Numbered from the stretch's first letter, positions 43,760 to 53,822 are shown. The stretch is DNA of 64,000 nt from Symmachiella dynata (GCF_007747995.1 NZ_CP036276.1:936001-1000000), one strand, 5' to 3'. Translations and numbers: made by a program. The notes: a model not told the origin generated them from the sequence alone.

Positions 43760-45247
43760 CTACAACTGTTGCTCGGCGATTTCGATGGCCTTCAACAGGC
43801 CGCGGGCCTTGTTTAGCGTTTCTTGATATTCGCTTTCCGGGACGCTGTCGGCGACGATGCCGGCGCCGGCTTGGACGTAGACGGTCTGGCCTTGCATGAC
43901 CATTGTTCGCAGGGCGATGCAGGTGTCCATGTTGCCGGTGAAATCGACGTAGCCGACCGCCCCGGCATAGGGGCCGCGGCGGTGCGGTTCGAATTCGTCG
44001 ATGATTTCCATCGCCCGCACCTTGGGGGCTCCGGAGACCGTACCCGCCGGCAGTCCGGCACGCAGCGCATCGAGTGCGGTACGACCTTCGGCGAGTTGAC
44101 CGGTGACGTTAGAGGTGATGTGCATCACGTGGCTGTATTTTTCCACGACCATCATGTCGCTCAATTCCACCGTGCCGTATTCGGCGATGCGGCCCACGTC
44201 GTTGCGTCCCAAGTCGACAAGCATGACATGTTCGGCGCGTTCCTTGGGGTCGGCCAATAACTCTGCGGATAAACGTTCGTCCTCCGCTTCCGTCGCACCC
44301 CGTTTGCGGGTCCCGGCCAATGGACGGATCGTGACCTGCCCATCCTCGACGCGAACCATGATCTCCGGCGAACTGCCGATGAGATTCACAGCCGGGGTTT
44401 TGAGCAAAAACATAAACGGGCTGGGATTGACCACCCGTAAGCTGCGATAAATATCGAGCGGCCGCGCGTGCGTCTCTAATTCCAATCGCTGGCTGAGCAC
44501 GACTTGAAAGATGTCCCCGGCGCGGATGTATTCCTTGCAGGATTCGACAGCCGCTTCGAATTCGGGTTGCGTGAAGTTCGAGCGAAACTCAATCGTCGAT
44601 TCCTCGTCCAGGTTGATGTCGGTGACCTGCAGGTCGGAGGCACCCATTTGGAGTTGTTTGCAAAGCTCATCCACCCGTTTGCGCGCTGCATCGTAATCAG
44701 CCCGCAAGTCCTCCCCGTCGGTACGGGCGTGGACGACAACCAGCACAGTCTTGTTGATTTGATCGAAGATCACCATCCGGTCGTAAAACGCGAACGACAA
44801 ATCGGGCAACTGGCGGTCATCTTCCGGGGCATTGGGCAGATGCTCGGCGTAGCGGACGGTGTCGTACCCCGCATACCCGACGGCGCCGCCAGCAAAGCGG
44901 GGCAGTCCAGGCAAGTGCACCGCGCGGTATTGGCTGAGCAGGACTTCCAATTCGTGCAACGGATCGTCGCAGTCCCGTTCTTCGACACGGCCGTCTTGGT
45001 GTGTGAGCTTGATGCGCGTGCCGTAGGCATCGAGCTGCAGGAATGGATCAGCGCCGAGGATGCTGTACCGGCCGATCTGTTCGCCGCCGACGACGCTTTC
45101 AAACAAGAATGAGCAAGGCCCCCACTGGATCGTACTATAAGCGCTCAGCGGGGTCAGCGTGTCACTGACCAATTGCCGATAAACCGGCACCACATCGGAA
45201 TCGGCCGCCAGTTTGGCGAAAGTGTCGAAGTCAGGGTAGTACTTCAT
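43760..45247 (-). CDS. trpE: Anthranilate synthase component I
   Basis: The 495-residue protein has the N-terminal regulatory domain ([21 protein letters not shown], with the LLES-like Trp-binding element) and the chorismate-binding domain ending with [21 protein letters not shown], then [20 protein letters not shown] and [19 protein letters not shown]. It converts chorismate and ammonia to anthranilate with TrpG. No trpG follows, so the trp genes are scattered. The stop is 10 bp from the convergent sulfatase stop. Confidence 0.93.
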   Translation of the reverse strand: MKYYPDFDTFAKLAADSDVVPVYRQLVSDTLTPLSAYSTIQWGPCSFLFESVVGGEQIGRYSILGADPFLQLDAYGTRIKLTHQDGRVEERDCDDPLHELEVLLSQYRAVHLPGLPRFAGGAVGYAGYDTVRYAEHLPNAPEDDRQLPDLSFAFYDRMVIFDQINKTVLVVVHARTDGEDLRADYDAARKRVDELCKQLQMGASDLQVTDINLDEESTIEFRSNFTQPEFEAAVESCKEYIRAGDIFQVVLSQRLELETHARPLDIYRSLRVVNPSPFMFLLKTPAVNLIGSSPEIMVRVEDGQVTIRPLAGTRKRGATEAEDERLSAELLADPKERAEHVMLVDLGRNDVGRIAEYGTVELSDMMVVEKYSHVMHITSNVTGQLAEGRTALDALRAGLPAGTVSGAPKVRAMEIIDEFEPHRRGPYAGAVGYVDFTGNMDTCIALRTMVMQGQTVYVQAGAGIVADSVPESEYQETLNKARGLLKAIEIAEQQL

Positions 45248-45556
45248 AGCTGTCGAACTTTATTGCTGGTGTTCAGTGATGTTCGTTGGGGCGACCGAGT
45301 GAATTGTCACGATTCAAAGCTTGAGTTGGGTGCCTGCCCACAAAAACGCGCTACAGGGTCAGATTAGCCGCAGATTATTTGTTTGAATCGGATCGGCCGA
45401 CCTGTACATAAGGTATGATCAATAAGGTGTCCGGTCAGTTCCGTCGCCGAGGGGCAGAATTCTGGTTGCTTGGATTTGAGCAACGACGATCAGCAAACGT
45501 AACCGCATCCATAGTACCAGCTTGGCCTTAGGCGCGACAGTCAGAAACGTCGTCGC

Positions 45557-45584
45557 TTGACACTCGGGGGGCCGCGAATAGAAT
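45557..45584 (+). promoter_or_regulatory. Sigma70-like promoter for mcsA-mcsB, TTGACA-16-TAGAAT
   Basis: TTGACA (45557-45562) and TAGAAT (45579-45584) are 16 nt apart, about 85 nt before the mcsA ATG at 45672. It is the closest to consensus of the promoters seen here. The rest of the 424-bp gap from the trpE start (45247) shows no gene or repeat. Confidence 0.6.
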
Positions 45585-45671
45585 TGAATTGAGGTGATGC
45601 CCGACGGGAACGGCCCGTAGAGCGGATGCCCTTTATTGCGCACACATCAGTTTTTTGAAACAACCGTTTCA

Positions 45672-46196
45672 ATGAAGAAATGCAGCAAATGCCCGAAGCC
45701 GGCAACCTTGCACATCACGGAACTCGTGAAGCAAGTGCCGCATGAGATCCATCTGTGTGAGGATTGCGCGCAACAATACCTCAACCAAGACGAGCCATCG
45801 CCCGCCTCGGAACCGGAGGAAGGGATGATGGTCAAGTTGCAATTGGATGCGGGTGACAAAGAACTGGCGGAATTGGATAAAAACGTCTGCCCCAATTGCG
45901 GCATCAGTTTTCGAGAGTTTCGCAGCCAAGGGCGGTTTGGGTGTCCTCATGATTATGTCGTCTTCGGCGACGAGTTAGAGGCACTTCTGGAGAATATCCA
46001 CGACGAGCGACAACATTGCGGAAAAGTTCCCAAGCGTGCACCCTCCGACAGCCAACGCCAATACCAACTGATCAAACTGCGGAGCGAATTGCGCAAAGCG
46101 GTGGCGGAGGAATCTTACGAAGAGGCAGCGCGGTTACGGGATGAAATCCAGGCGATGGAAACGGCGCTATCGCAAGGCACGGGTGACGCAGACTGA
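45672..46196 (+). CDS. mcsA: McsA-like zinc-finger/UVR-motif protein
   Basis: The 174-residue protein starts at MKKCSKCPKPATLHITE, which is the usual McsA N-terminus. It contains CxxC pairs (KCSKC, CEDC, CPNC), then a C-terminal UVR motif (RSELRKAVAEESYEEAARLRDEIQAME). McsA activates the arginine kinase McsB. The upstream in-frame ATG at 45636 gives an unrelated N-terminus. mcsB follows on the same strand after 153 bp, as in Gram-positive stress operons. Confidence 0.88.
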   Translation: MKKCSKCPKPATLHITELVKQVPHEIHLCEDCAQQYLNQDEPSPASEPEEGMMVKLQLDAGDKELAELDKNVCPNCGISFREFRSQGRFGCPHDYVVFGDELEALLENIHDERQHCGKVPKRAPSDSQRQYQLIKLRSELRKAVAEESYEEAARLRDEIQAMETALSQGTGDAD

Positions 46197-46349
46197 TGGA
46201 ATGAGGATGCCCTGTCTGGTTCATCAGGCTAGGCGGCGTGTCAAATTGAAATGCTAATCACGCGTATCGTTGTCGGCAGTTGGCCGAGGGCGGAACGTAG
46301 TCGGTGGAATTGGTCGCGATTGTTCGGGCCACCCTGGGAGAATTTGATT

Positions 46350-47414
46350 GTGGAACTGGATGACCTCACACACACCAGTGGCGAGTGGTTGCGAGGCACC
46401 GGGCCTGAAGCCGATATCGTCATCTCCAGTCGAATTCGGTTGGCACGCAATTTGGCGCAGTTCCCGTTTCTGAGTCGCTCCGACGAATCCACCCGCGCCG
46501 AAATCGAAGGCTTGCTGCATCAACACGTCAGCGATCTCCGCCTGCCGCAACCGTTGACGTACCTCGACGTGCAAAACATGTCGGAGTTGGACCGCCGCTT
46601 TCTCGTCGAACGACAATTGATCAGCCGCGAACTGTGCGAAAGCAGCGGCGCGCGCGGTGTGGGAATCAGCAGCGGCGAAAACGTAAGCCTGATGGTCAAC
46701 GAAGAAGACCATCTGCGGATTCAAGTCCTGCGCAGCGGCTTGGCTTTGGAGGACTGCTGGGAAGAAATCGACCGCATTGATGATTCGCTCGAAGAAAAAG
46801 TGACCTATGCCTTTAGCGAACAGCTCGGCTATCTCACTGCGTGTCCTACGAATGTGGGGACCGGAATTCGCGTGAGCGTCATGCTGCATTTGCCGGCGCT
46901 GGTGATGACCAAAGAAATCCAAAAGGTGTACCAGGCCCTGCAAAAAATCCATCTCGCCGTCCGCGGCCTGTATGGCGAAGGCAGCCAGGCGATGGGAGAC
47001 TTTTATCAGATATCCAACCAAGTCACGCTGGGAAAAAGCGAATTGGATATCATTAGTGAAGTGAAAGACGTGATCCCGCAAATTATCGGCTACGAGCGAA
47101 AGTATCGAGAAGCTTTGGTGAAGGAAAAACGCCGCGATTTGCACGATCAAGTTTCGCGGGCCTATGGAATCTTACGGACCGCGCAGACAATCAGTTCCGA
47201 GGAAACGATGCATCTGCTTTCCAGCGTGCGGATGGGCATCAATTTGGGCCTGATCGACGATTTGGAAATCCCGACAGTGAACGAGTTGTTCATCCATACG
47301 CAACCGGCGCATCTGCAAAAGCTCCGCAACTCCGCACTCGAATCGGGCGAACGCAACGTGGCCCGCGCCTGCTATCTGCGTGAACGCTTGGCGTCCAACA
47401 ACGACGTCCCGTAG
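46350..47414 (+). CDS. mcsB: Protein-arginine kinase McsB
   Basis: The GTG at 46350 is preceded by GGGAGAA with 7-nt spacing and gives a 354-residue phosphagen-kinase-like protein starting MELDDLTHTSGEW, near the usual McsB length; an ATG at 46251 would add 33 residues without homology. Motifs: ADIVISSRIRLARNL, GVGISSGENVSLMVNEEDHLRIQ, ACPTNVGTGIRVSVMLHLPAL-type LTACPTNVGTGIR, and GEGSQAMGDFYQISNQ. McsB phosphorylates arginines of unfolded or regulatory proteins, tagging them for ClpCP in firmicutes. No ctsR or clpC lies next to it here. Confidence 0.93.
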   Translation: MELDDLTHTSGEWLRGTGPEADIVISSRIRLARNLAQFPFLSRSDESTRAEIEGLLHQHVSDLRLPQPLTYLDVQNMSELDRRFLVERQLISRELCESSGARGVGISSGENVSLMVNEEDHLRIQVLRSGLALEDCWEEIDRIDDSLEEKVTYAFSEQLGYLTACPTNVGTGIRVSVMLHLPALVMTKEIQKVYQALQKIHLAVRGLYGEGSQAMGDFYQISNQVTLGKSELDIISEVKDVIPQIIGYERKYREALVKEKRRDLHDQVSRAYGILRTAQTISSEETMHLLSSVRMGINLGLIDDLEIPTVNELFIHTQPAHLQKLRNSALESGERNVARACYLRERLASNNDVP

Positions 47415-47470
47415 CACAAACTGCGGTTCGTTTCGAAAACGGGGTGACCGTGGTGTGCGGTAAAAAGAAG

Positions 47471-47657
47471 CCTCACGCAAAGCCGCAAAGCTCGCCAAGG
47501 GATGTGCCGGGTCCAACGGGATTGTGAGCGTTTCCTCATATTAAGTTCAACGTACTCAAGAAGTTCATAGAATTCGTTCTCCCCACCGTTGGGCGCTGAT
47601 CACGACCTGCGCTAAACGCCGAAAACTCCTTTGCGAGCTTGGCGGCTTTGCGTGAGG
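47471..47657. repeat. Long inverted pair of nonamer-iterated arms
   Basis: Arms 47471-47500 and 47628-47657 are inverted copies (28 of 30) of CACGCAAAG / CCGCAAAGC / TCGCCAAGG-type 9-nt units. Two A/C differences are reciprocal. The arms bracket 127 nt without a gene, in the 412-bp gap between mcsB and the CoA-binding gene. Confidence 0.75.
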
Positions 47658-47691
47658 TATTTTTTACCACTGATCGCTAAAAAAGATTAAC

Positions 47692-47718
47692 CACGAAAGA
47701 AGCGAAAAACACGAAAAA
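47692..47718 (+). repeat. Three 9-nt units CACGAAAGA/AGCGAAAAA/CACGAAAAA
   Basis: Tandem nonamers of the same type as 61887-61913. They lie about 110 nt upstream of the CoA-binding gene. Confidence 0.75.
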
Positions 47719-47826
47719 ATGCTGTGATGGTGTTCGTTCGTCTCGCGATAGCTTAGGCTCGATCAGGTTTTATCATCCAACCGTGTAACCAGCCGTATTT
47801 GCCAATTTCCACAAAGGGGATTTCGT

Positions 47827-48204
47827 ATGTCGAAACCGACTGTCGCCGTGCTCGGGGCCAGCGCCGATCGCAATAAATATGGCAACAAAGCGGTTCGGGC
47901 GTATCGGGAGCAAGGGTATGACGTTTATCCGATCAACCCCAGTGTGACGGAGATTGAAGGGCTCAAAGCGTATTCCGCGCTGGATGAAGTGCCTGTCGAG
48001 ATGTTGGACCGCATTAGCGTCTATCTGCCGCCGACGATCGGGATTTCGCTGCTGCAGGAAATCCAGGATGCCGGGGCTGAGGAAGTCTGGCTGAATCCCG
48101 GCAGCGAAAGTCCGGAGTTATTGGCCCGTGCGGAGGAGTTGGGGTTAGACGTCATCCAAGCCTGCAGCATCGTAGACATCGGCGCGCGGCCCAGTGCGTT
48201 TTGA
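47827..48204 (+). CDS. CoA-binding domain protein (YccU-like)
   Basis: The 125-residue single-domain Rossmann protein has the family N-terminus VAVLGASADRNKYGNKAVRAYREQGY, the NPSVTEIEGLKAYSALDEVP segment and EEVWLNPGSESPELLARAEELGLD. Such proteins bind CoA in vitro in some cases; the biological role is unclear. AAAGGGGAT just before the ATG is a good ribosome binding site. Confidence 0.85.
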   Translation: MSKPTVAVLGASADRNKYGNKAVRAYREQGYDVYPINPSVTEIEGLKAYSALDEVPVEMLDRISVYLPPTIGISLLQEIQDAGAEEVWLNPGSESPELLARAEELGLDVIQACSIVDIGARPSAF

Positions 48205-48415
48205 AATTGGGGATCTGCGAGGGACTTGCTGAGCGCGTCTTGGTGGACATTTGCATCGGCGTTGCTTAGTGTAGCTATCCGAACCCGCGTATTAGCGGAT
48301 GCCCGCGAGAATCAGTGACACCGACGATTCTCAGCTTGGCAACGCAAACGTGACGTCCCGCGCTCCAATTCGGATTTGCTCTGCCCTAGAATCTTCAGTC
48401 GAACATTTCTCGCCG

Positions 48416-50272
48416 ATGCACATGGATGCCAACACTGCCGCTCCTGAGGATGTCCTCAAGCAATACTGGGGCTACGACGACTTTCGCCCGCTACAGCGCG
48501 AGGCGATCGACTGTGTGCTTGCCGGGCGGGATTCGGTGGTTGTGTTGCCGACCGGCGGCGGAAAATCGCTCTGTTTTCAAATTCCCGCGATGTGCATGCC
48601 TGGTATGGCGGTCGTGGTTTCGCCGCTCATCTCGCTGATGAAGGACCAAGTCGACGCGCTGCGTTCCAACGGCGTCCCGGCTGCTTGCGTGAACAGTTCG
48701 CTCTCCTATCAGGAGCGTATTCAGGTCTCCGAAGAAATTCGCAGCGGGCAGTTGAAGCTGCTGTATGCGGCGCCGGAACGGTTGTTGATGGAAAACACGA
48801 TCGAATTCCTGCAGGAGTCCAACGTCTCGTTCGTCGCCATCGACGAAGCGCATTGTGTGAGCGAATGGGGACACGACTTTCGGCCGGACTACCGTCAATT
48901 ACGGACACTCAAACGGGCCTTTCCCAATATCGGCATCCATACCTATACCGCGACGGCGACCGAAATCGTCCGCGAGGATATTGCCAAACAACTCGATTTG
49001 CATGAGCCGGAGGTCCACATTGGATCGTTTGACCGCCCGAATCTGATTTATAAAATCGAACGCCGATCGGGCGGGATCAAACAGATTCAGGAAGTCATCG
49101 ACCGGCATCCCGGCGAGTCGGGGATTGTGTATTGCATCAGCCGCCGCAAGGTGGATGAAACAACGTCGGAGCTCAACGAGTTGGGTTACCGCGCCTTGCC
49201 CTATCATGCAGGGATGCCCGATACGCAGCGAAAAGACAATCAGGATGCGTTCATCAACGAACGCTGCGACATCATCGTGGCGACGGTCGCCTTTGGTATG
49301 GGAATCGACAAGTCGAATGTCCGCTATGTGATTCATTCGCAACTTCCCAAATCGCTGGAAGCGTATCAACAGGAAAGTGGCCGCGCCGGGCGGGATGGCT
49401 TGGAGGCGGAGTGTTGTCTGTTTTATTCCACTGGCGATTTCAACACGTGGTCGCGGTTGCTCAATCAGTCGGGGGACCTCAAAGCGCGAGACGTGTCGAT
49501 TGATTCGCTGGGGATGATGCTCGATTTCTGCACCGGTGTCACGTGTCGACACCGCGCAATCGTGGAACACTTTGGGCAAAAGCTAGCTGTGGATTCCTGC
49601 AATGCGTGCGACGTCTGTATGGGGGACATTGAACTGGTCGACGACGCGCTGGTCATCGGTCAAAAAATCCTCTCCTGTGTGATTCGCCTCGAACAACGTT
49701 TCGGCGGCGAATATACCGCGGGCGTGTTAAAAGGTTCGCAGGAGCGTCGCTTGCTCGACAACGGGCACGATCAATTGAGCACCTATGGTTTACTCGCCGA
49801 GGAATCGCAGCGAACGATTCGTGACTGGATCGAGCAGTTGGTTTCGCAGGGGTATTTATCGCGTTACGGCGAATTCAACCAATTGCAGGTGAGTGAAAAT
49901 GGGCGGCAAGTGTTGCGGGGCGAAGTGACCCCTCGATTGAGCAAGCCGCTCAAGAAGGCTAAAAAATCCAGGTCCGAATCCAAGTCCAAAGTCGCCGAGG
50001 AATCTTGGGAAGGCGTCGATCGCGGACTGTTCGATGTCCTGCGGACCATTCGCAAGGCGATCGCTGAAGAAAAAGAGGTCCCCGCCTACGTCGTCTTCGG
50101 TGACGCCGCCCTGCGCGACATGGCGCTGCGCCGCCCGACCACACTGGAAGGATTTCTAGACGTCCGCGGCGTCGGCGAAAAGAAGTGCAAGGACTACGGC
50201 GAGGAATTCGTCGGCGCGATCAGCGCGTATTGCCGAGAACACGATGTGACTGCGGATGTTGATGTGGATTAG
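48416..50272 (+). CDS. recQ: ATP-dependent DNA helicase RecQ
   Basis: Starting near ATG 48416 (48422 also possible), the 618-residue protein has motif I PTGGGKS, motif II DEAH within FVAIDEAHCVSEWGHDFRPDY, motif VI QESGRAGRDG, the RQC zinc-binding cysteines (CRHRAIVEHFGQ, CNACDVC), and a C-terminal HRDC domain (VFGDAALRDMALRRPTTLEG). It unwinds recombination and replication intermediates. The open frame reaches 48299, but the extra 39 residues lack homology. Its stop lies 2 nt before the palindromic doublet at 50275. Confidence 0.95.
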   Translation: MHMDANTAAPEDVLKQYWGYDDFRPLQREAIDCVLAGRDSVVVLPTGGGKSLCFQIPAMCMPGMAVVVSPLISLMKDQVDALRSNGVPAACVNSSLSYQERIQVSEEIRSGQLKLLYAAPERLLMENTIEFLQESNVSFVAIDEAHCVSEWGHDFRPDYRQLRTLKRAFPNIGIHTYTATATEIVREDIAKQLDLHEPEVHIGSFDRPNLIYKIERRSGGIKQIQEVIDRHPGESGIVYCISRRKVDETTSELNELGYRALPYHAGMPDTQRKDNQDAFINERCDIIVATVAFGMGIDKSNVRYVIHSQLPKSLEAYQQESGRAGRDGLEAECCLFYSTGDFNTWSRLLNQSGDLKARDVSIDSLGMMLDFCTGVTCRHRAIVEHFGQKLAVDSCNACDVCMGDIELVDDALVIGQKILSCVIRLEQRFGGEYTAGVLKGSQERRLLDNGHDQLSTYGLLAEESQRTIRDWIEQLVSQGYLSRYGEFNQLQVSENGRQVLRGEVTPRLSKPLKKAKKSRSESKSKVAEESWEGVDRGLFDVLRTIRKAIAEEKEVPAYVVFGDAALRDMALRRPTTLEGFLDVRGVGEKKCKDYGEEFVGAISAYCREHDVTADVDVD

Positions 50273-50274
50273 GT

Positions 50275-50350
50275 GTAGGTCATGCTGTGCATGACGATGC
50301 TTATGAACCTTCAACATGGCGCGAGGTTCGTCATGCACAGCATGACCTAC
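50275..50350. repeat. GTAG-headed palindromic doublet, copy 2
   Basis: Arms 50275-50296 and 50329-50350 are identical in sequence to those at 12834-12908, again inverted and between convergent genes. Only the 32-nt spacer differs. The stop codon of the following minus-strand gene (TAG at 50347-50349) is supplied by the GTAG head of the right arm. Confidence 0.9.
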
Positions 50351-51633
50351 GCGGTCGTGGAGACGTCCAACGCCGCTGCTTCATGCACGAGCTTCAGCGC
50401 TTGATCCAACAACTCGGCGGCGCGGCGTTGATTGTCGGGGACTTCGGCTGCCTGTTCGCCGGGGGTGATTTGTTCCAGCGAGGTGGCCAAGCACATTGAT
50501 GCGGCGGCCAGCAATTCGGGGAAGTATTCCGCTCCGACCTCGCCGCTTTCACCGTTGTCGGTGTCGAGTGCGTGGCGGACTTCGACTAACTTGCTTGAGG
50601 CAGCGAATTCATCGTCATTCGACTGCGCTGCAGGAATGGCGGTGGACAACGATTCCAGCGGTTGTGCGTTGCGGGCTTGTCGGGCGTCGTCGATGATCGC
50701 TTGGTCTTGTTGTTCTTTATCGCGGAACGGTTTCTTTTTGCCGCTGCTAAAGAGGCCTTGGATTTTCTGGAATGATGAGTTGTCCCGCAGTTTGTTAAAC
50801 CGTTTGGCCAGTTGTTTGAAGTTGGCGTTGAACAACTTGGGCATTGCCACCGGCAGCACCATGAATCGTTTTTGTGTTTGATAGGGCATGTCTGTCTGTT
50901 CCTCGACCACATGCGCCAACATGGCTGCCGTCCGCGCCAGTAAGAACAAACCGGTACCATGCTGTGGTTGGAAACCGAGCGAAAGCAAAATCGCGCCGGT
51001 GATGCCGTCGACATTGGGCGGAACTCCTTTTTGTTCCGACATGCAACCAACGACACCGTCGTAGACGTCCAGGTAAGGGCCTTCGGCTTCCAGTTCGCAC
51101 AACACTCGCCGCACGTGCGTTGGCCGGGGGTCTTTGCGCAACAGCGGATGTCCGTAGCCGGGCACGGTTTCACCCCGCTCGATCATACCGAGGACATGTA
51201 TGCGCGCAAATTCGACCAACGCGCCTGCTTTGGCTGGTGTCTCACCCTGTTGCTCGCGGTAAGCGGTCAGGATGTCGCGATACAACGTCATCGCATGTTC
51301 GACGGCTCCCACGTGATACGGTCCGCTGGCCAAGTAGCCCGCGGCCAGCGCTTGCGCAGTGGAAACACCTGTTCCGGCGACCAGTCGCGGGACTAGCGTT
51401 GTGGGGGGCAACAGTCCGAATCCGCCATGAAAGGCGACCAAGACCAGGTCGAACATTTGCCGTTCTTTTTCTGAGGGCAATTGTCCGTGCAGAATGTGAA
51501 ACAGCGCATCGGTATAGGTGTATTTGCCCAGCAGGTCGTTCAGGTTGTGAGAATGCACGAGCAATTGCTCGGCAGACATGTGCACGCCGTCGATCTGGGT
51601 GCCGAGATACGGATACGGAAACGACCGCGCCAT
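50347..51633 (-). CDS. Citrate-synthase-family protein (citryl-CoA lyase-like)
   Basis: From the ATG at 51633 the 428-residue product has citrate-synthase large-domain segments: YTDALFHILHGQLPS, VEHAMTLYRDILT, PGYGHPLLRKDPRP with the catalytic His, and HGTGLFLLARTAAMLAHVVEEQ near residue 290. A C-terminal extension of about 120 residues (from residue 310) is hydrophilic and not part of the usual fold. It may be citryl-CoA lyase or a divergent citrate or methylcitrate synthase; sequence alone does not decide. An open frame up to 51738 crosses a repeat and was excluded. Confidence 0.8.
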   Translation of the reverse strand: MARSFPYPYLGTQIDGVHMSAEQLLVHSHNLNDLLGKYTYTDALFHILHGQLPSEKERQMFDLVLVAFHGGFGLLPPTTLVPRLVAGTGVSTAQALAAGYLASGPYHVGAVEHAMTLYRDILTAYREQQGETPAKAGALVEFARIHVLGMIERGETVPGYGHPLLRKDPRPTHVRRVLCELEAEGPYLDVYDGVVGCMSEQKGVPPNVDGITGAILLSLGFQPQHGTGLFLLARTAAMLAHVVEEQTDMPYQTQKRFMVLPVAMPKLFNANFKQLAKRFNKLRDNSSFQKIQGLFSSGKKKPFRDKEQQDQAIIDDARQARNAQPLESLSTAIPAAQSNDDEFAASSKLVEVRHALDTDNGESGEVGAEYFPELLAAASMCLATSLEQITPGEQAAEVPDNQRRAAELLDQALKLVHEAAALDVSTTA

Positions 51634-51673
51634 GAACTGCGTCTCCCAGTGCAATGTCACACTCAAAAAATCA

Positions 51674-51751
51674 GGGTGCCACTGGCTCCGCCAGTGCTTT
51701 GAAGACATTTTCAGAAAGTTTGAATGCGCACGGACCAAGCCCGTGGCACAC
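51674..51751. repeat. GGGTGCCACTGG family doublet, decayed
   Basis: The left arm (51674-51697) has CACTGGC-TCC-GCCAGTG. The right arm near 51729-51750 has CACGG...CCGTG followed by GCAC, a diverged inverted partner. It lies between the redoxin gene stop (51818) and the citrate-synthase-like start. Confidence 0.55.
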
Positions 51752-51817
51752 TATTCCAACCACATATTGGATCGTGACAAATCACGAGTCCTGCCCAGCA
51801 TTCCGGGCGGTTCGTCG

Positions 51818-53773
51818 CTACTTGGTCTTGGATGTTTTTTCGTCAGCGCCGACTTGAGGCGTTTTGCCCGCGATTAAATCCGGCAGCAACGTTTTCAAAT
51901 CATCAACGCTGGCATTCCGCTTCACGACCTTGCCGTCGCGGTCGACCAGAAACACCGTCGGAGCTGTGATAATGCCGAAGTCGCGCGCCGGGGGGCTGTC
52001 GACCAGTCCGCCCGGTTCATGAATCTGCGGCCAAGTCACTTTGTGCTGTTTCAAATATGCAGGGATCTCACTTGCATCGGCGTCGACGTTGACACCGACG
52101 ATTTCAAATCCGTTGCCGTGATGTTTCTTGTACAGTTCGCGGATTTGCGGGAGGTCCTCCGTGCAGGGTTTGCACCATGTGGCCCAATAGATCACGGCTA
52201 ATACCTTGCCGCGATAGTCCGCTGTCTTAATCGTTTTGCCTTGCAGGCTGGTCCCGCTCAATTCCAACGGTTTGCCTTCGATCTCGATCCGCTTAACGGC
52301 CCCCTTAGCGCGAGGGAGTGAGGGCGATTCGGGATAATCCTTGATCAACTTGGCATACCAGGTTGCCGCTTTTTTCACATTGCCGCTGAATTCTTCAGCA
52401 ATGGCGATTTGCAGAATTGCCTCCGGGGCATCATCGGACAACGCATGCTTGTCTACATAAGCTTCTAAATCCGCCAGCCATTTTTCGTGGATTTTGCTTC
52501 GTTCGTCGTTGTCGGCGTCGCGAATCTTGACGTTGTAACCGGCCAGCATTCGGCGATAAACCACATAGGCCAACATCGGGGCTTCGTTGTTCGATTTCTC
52601 CAGTTCGGCTTCCAAAGCCTTCAAGCGTGCTTCTGCCTCGGGGTAGACACCCGTCTGGATGCCGGCGGCGAGTCCATCAGTCAATTGCCGCGTCCATTGG
52701 TCGCGGAGTTCGTCCGATTTCGACGTCTTTCGTAATTTGGTTAACAGATCAGCCCGCTCTGCATAGTATTTGGACATTTTGGAACGGCTGGCGGTCAGGG
52801 CGGGGCTGTTTTTATCTAGCTCCTGCAGCTCTTCGATCAACTTCCGGGCAACCGGATTGTCTTCGGATTCCATTTCCGTATCGGCGACATCGGCTGTGGC
52901 CGGATTCATCAGAATGCCGCCGACCTGGACCGAGTCCTTGCCCATCAACTGGGGAATGCCAGCCAACTTCCAGGAGTTTCCAACACGGACCATCTCGCCG
53001 ATTTGAATCAGCGCCGTTTGCGATCCCGTTTCGACAGTAGCCATCGCGTTTTCGTAGATGAACAAATCCTGCGGCGCGCCGATTTGTTCGGCTGGAACCG
53101 TGGCGGGAATCGAATTGATGAACTGAAGCCATCGCGATTGTTTGCCGATTCCCTTGGCAGCGGATTGGTTCTTGGCCAATTTCGCGGGCGCGTCGGCAAC
53201 TTCAGCGAGTAGCTTTTTGGAGACCGATTTGGGAATTCCCAATTCTTTGGCATCGTCTTCGTTGAACAGCAAGGGTTGCAGAATCTTGCTGTTGCCGGAG
53301 GTGAGCGCTCGGACTGCTTCACGACTGGCTTCCTCGGCGGAGATGATTTTCCACGAGTCGACAATCCCATCGGCGTTGTTGTCGATGCCCCACCGCGAGC
53401 CGGCGCGGTTCATCCAGCGAAACTGGTCGATTTTGTTGTCGGCGTTCGAGTCGATATCGCGATAGACTTCCAAACCACGGAAGTAGTACCCCCAGTGATC
53501 GACGATGTTATCACCATCGGTGTCCATGAACCGCCGCAGAGTTTCGCCTCCCGGTCCCAACACAACCCAGCCCGAAGCCTTACCCTTGCGGACGACCGTG
53601 ACTTTGCATTGGTCGTATTCGCTGGTTTTGGGAATATCGTATTCGACATCGGCCTGTTTGGGCTTAAAGCTGAGCGCTAATTTTGCTGTGGGAGGATCGG
53701 CCGCCTCGACCGTTGTCACCAGCACACTCAATAGTCCACAAACCGCAGCTAACCGCATCAAAGTGTAGTGCAT
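51818..53773 (-). CDS. Secreted TlpA-like redoxin with calcium-binding-type loops
   Basis: From the ATG at 53773 the product is 651 residues: signal peptide (LAAVCGLLSVLVTTVEA), then three DxDxDxxxD-type loops (DTDGDNIVDHWGY, DSNADNKIDQF, DNNADGIVDSW, about 85-150), a long helical middle with TPR-like pieces (about 330-490), and a C-terminal AhpC/TlpA domain with WATWCKPC. It should reduce disulfides outside the cytoplasm. The EF-hand-like loops are the kind used in planctomycete secreted proteins and dockerin-like modules, and may rigidify the N-terminal domain with Ca2+. Monocistronic. Confidence 0.85.
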   Translation of the reverse strand: MHYTLMRLAAVCGLLSVLVTTVEAADPPTAKLALSFKPKQADVEYDIPKTSEYDQCKVTVVRKGKASGWVVLGPGGETLRRFMDTDGDNIVDHWGYYFRGLEVYRDIDSNADNKIDQFRWMNRAGSRWGIDNNADGIVDSWKIISAEEASREAVRALTSGNSKILQPLLFNEDDAKELGIPKSVSKKLLAEVADAPAKLAKNQSAAKGIGKQSRWLQFINSIPATVPAEQIGAPQDLFIYENAMATVETGSQTALIQIGEMVRVGNSWKLAGIPQLMGKDSVQVGGILMNPATADVADTEMESEDNPVARKLIEELQELDKNSPALTASRSKMSKYYAERADLLTKLRKTSKSDELRDQWTRQLTDGLAAGIQTGVYPEAEARLKALEAELEKSNNEAPMLAYVVYRRMLAGYNVKIRDADNDERSKIHEKWLADLEAYVDKHALSDDAPEAILQIAIAEEFSGNVKKAATWYAKLIKDYPESPSLPRAKGAVKRIEIEGKPLELSGTSLQGKTIKTADYRGKVLAVIYWATWCKPCTEDLPQIRELYKKHHGNGFEIVGVNVDADASEIPAYLKQHKVTWPQIHEPGGLVDSPPARDFGIITAPTVFLVDRDGKVVKRNASVDDLKTLLPDLIAGKTPQVGADEKTSKTK

Positions 53774-53822
53774 CCGCACAACTCCATCGTTGAATGACCC
53801 GTCCAAGTTCTCAACCACTGCC

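Noticed and set aside
45419-45643. 74-residue minus-strand ORF upstream of mcsA
   Set aside because: No homology or ribosome binding site, and it overlaps the strong plus-strand promoter.
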